Assembly: GCA_029007015.1 (NCBI GenBank)
Contig: JAQXHB010000105.1
Span: 1 to 25,349 of the forward strand
Direction: 5' to 3'
DNA from: Bacillota bacterium
GTDB taxonomy: Bacteria; Bacillota; Clostridia; Oscillospirales; Acutalibacteraceae
DNA: 25,349 nt
Shown here: piece by piece, positions 25,220 to 25,349 of the stretch
Position numbering within the stretch: position 1 is the stretch's first letter
Layout: the number at the start of each line of letters is the position of its first letter
Translations under genes and position numbers: made by a program
The notes under the pieces: generated by a model
Told to the model about the DNA's origin: nothing
What the model saw: only the letters and a program-made list of their open reading frames with translations
Database searches by the model: none

Positions 25220-25349
25220 TGATATTATCACCTTTCTGAATATCGCCTTGTTGTGCATATGCCGAGTGCGCCGCAAGCCGCGTCACCAGTTCGCGCGCGA
25301 GCAGTATTATTACGGTTAGCAATGCAAAGGATGTGTATTTTTGATCGAG
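25206..25349 (-). CDS. Possible C-terminal end of a small membrane protein (cut by window edge)
   Basis: On the minus strand one frame stays open from the right edge for 47 codons and ends in TAA inside secA, overlapping its first 14 bases. It encodes a hydrophobic run (FALLTVIILLARELV) followed by a polar tail ending DNINEPA. The codons resemble those of neighbouring genes and a short overlap with secA would be normal for an operon, but 47 codons can stay open by chance. I do not recognise the family. Confidence 0.4.

Overview
The window looks like chromosomal core sequence from an anaerobic Clostridia-type Firmicute, probably an uncultured gut lineage near the Oscillospirales. This is an inference from gene content: a two-gene SufC-SufB iron-sulfur unit, TmcAL beside acetate kinase, the TIGR03960/TIGR03936 pair, DUF378, DUF523 and DUF1294 proteins, and strong AGGAGG-type ribosome binding sites. 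Coding DNA is fairly GC-rich and promoters are AT-rich. Several starts are TTG or GTG. I see no rRNA, tRNA, prophage or CRISPR locus.

Layout, left to right. (1) The 3' part of gltB and complete gltD (NADPH-glutamate synthase) on +, ending in a two-way terminator. (2) sufC-sufB on -, a minimal Fe-S scaffold. (3) tmcAL (tRNA-Met ac4C synthesis) and a DUF4380-like gene on -, divergent from ackA on +. (4) A - operon of Nudix hydrolase, DUF523 and LOG-family genes, then a small DUF378 membrane protein on +. (5) A tightly packed - operon: nicotinamidase-like hydrolase, zinc ribbon protein, DUF1294 membrane protein and XRE regulator. (6) A + pair of cell-envelope genes: a GHL10 (DigH-like) lipoprotein, then a 1018-residue membrane-anchored protein joining a GHL10 domain to a C-terminal N-acetylmuramoyl-L-alanine amidase. 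(7) A 402-bp noncoding element at 16640-17041. (8) argG-argH on -, with a strong promoter carrying two ARG-box-like sites. (9) TIGR03936, TIGR03960 and secA on -, with a possible partial membrane-protein gene at the right edge.

The most unusual structure is the noncoding element between the amidase gene and argH. It has 18-bp terminal inverted repeats matching at 17 of 18 positions and is packed with hairpins. At its centre the heptamer GTGATAT recurs at exactly 25-bp spacing four times. Each 18-nt interval is a different 7-4-7 stem-loop, so pairing is kept while sequence changes. An inverted half carries ATATCAC copies and more small hairpins. It looks like a nonautonomous, MITE-like element or a structured RNA/DNA module. 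I do not recognise a named family for it.

The second highlight is the GHL10 plus amidase fusion. It would place an enzyme that strips stem peptides and a putative glycosidase for stripped glycans in one polypeptide, beside a second GHL10 lipoprotein.
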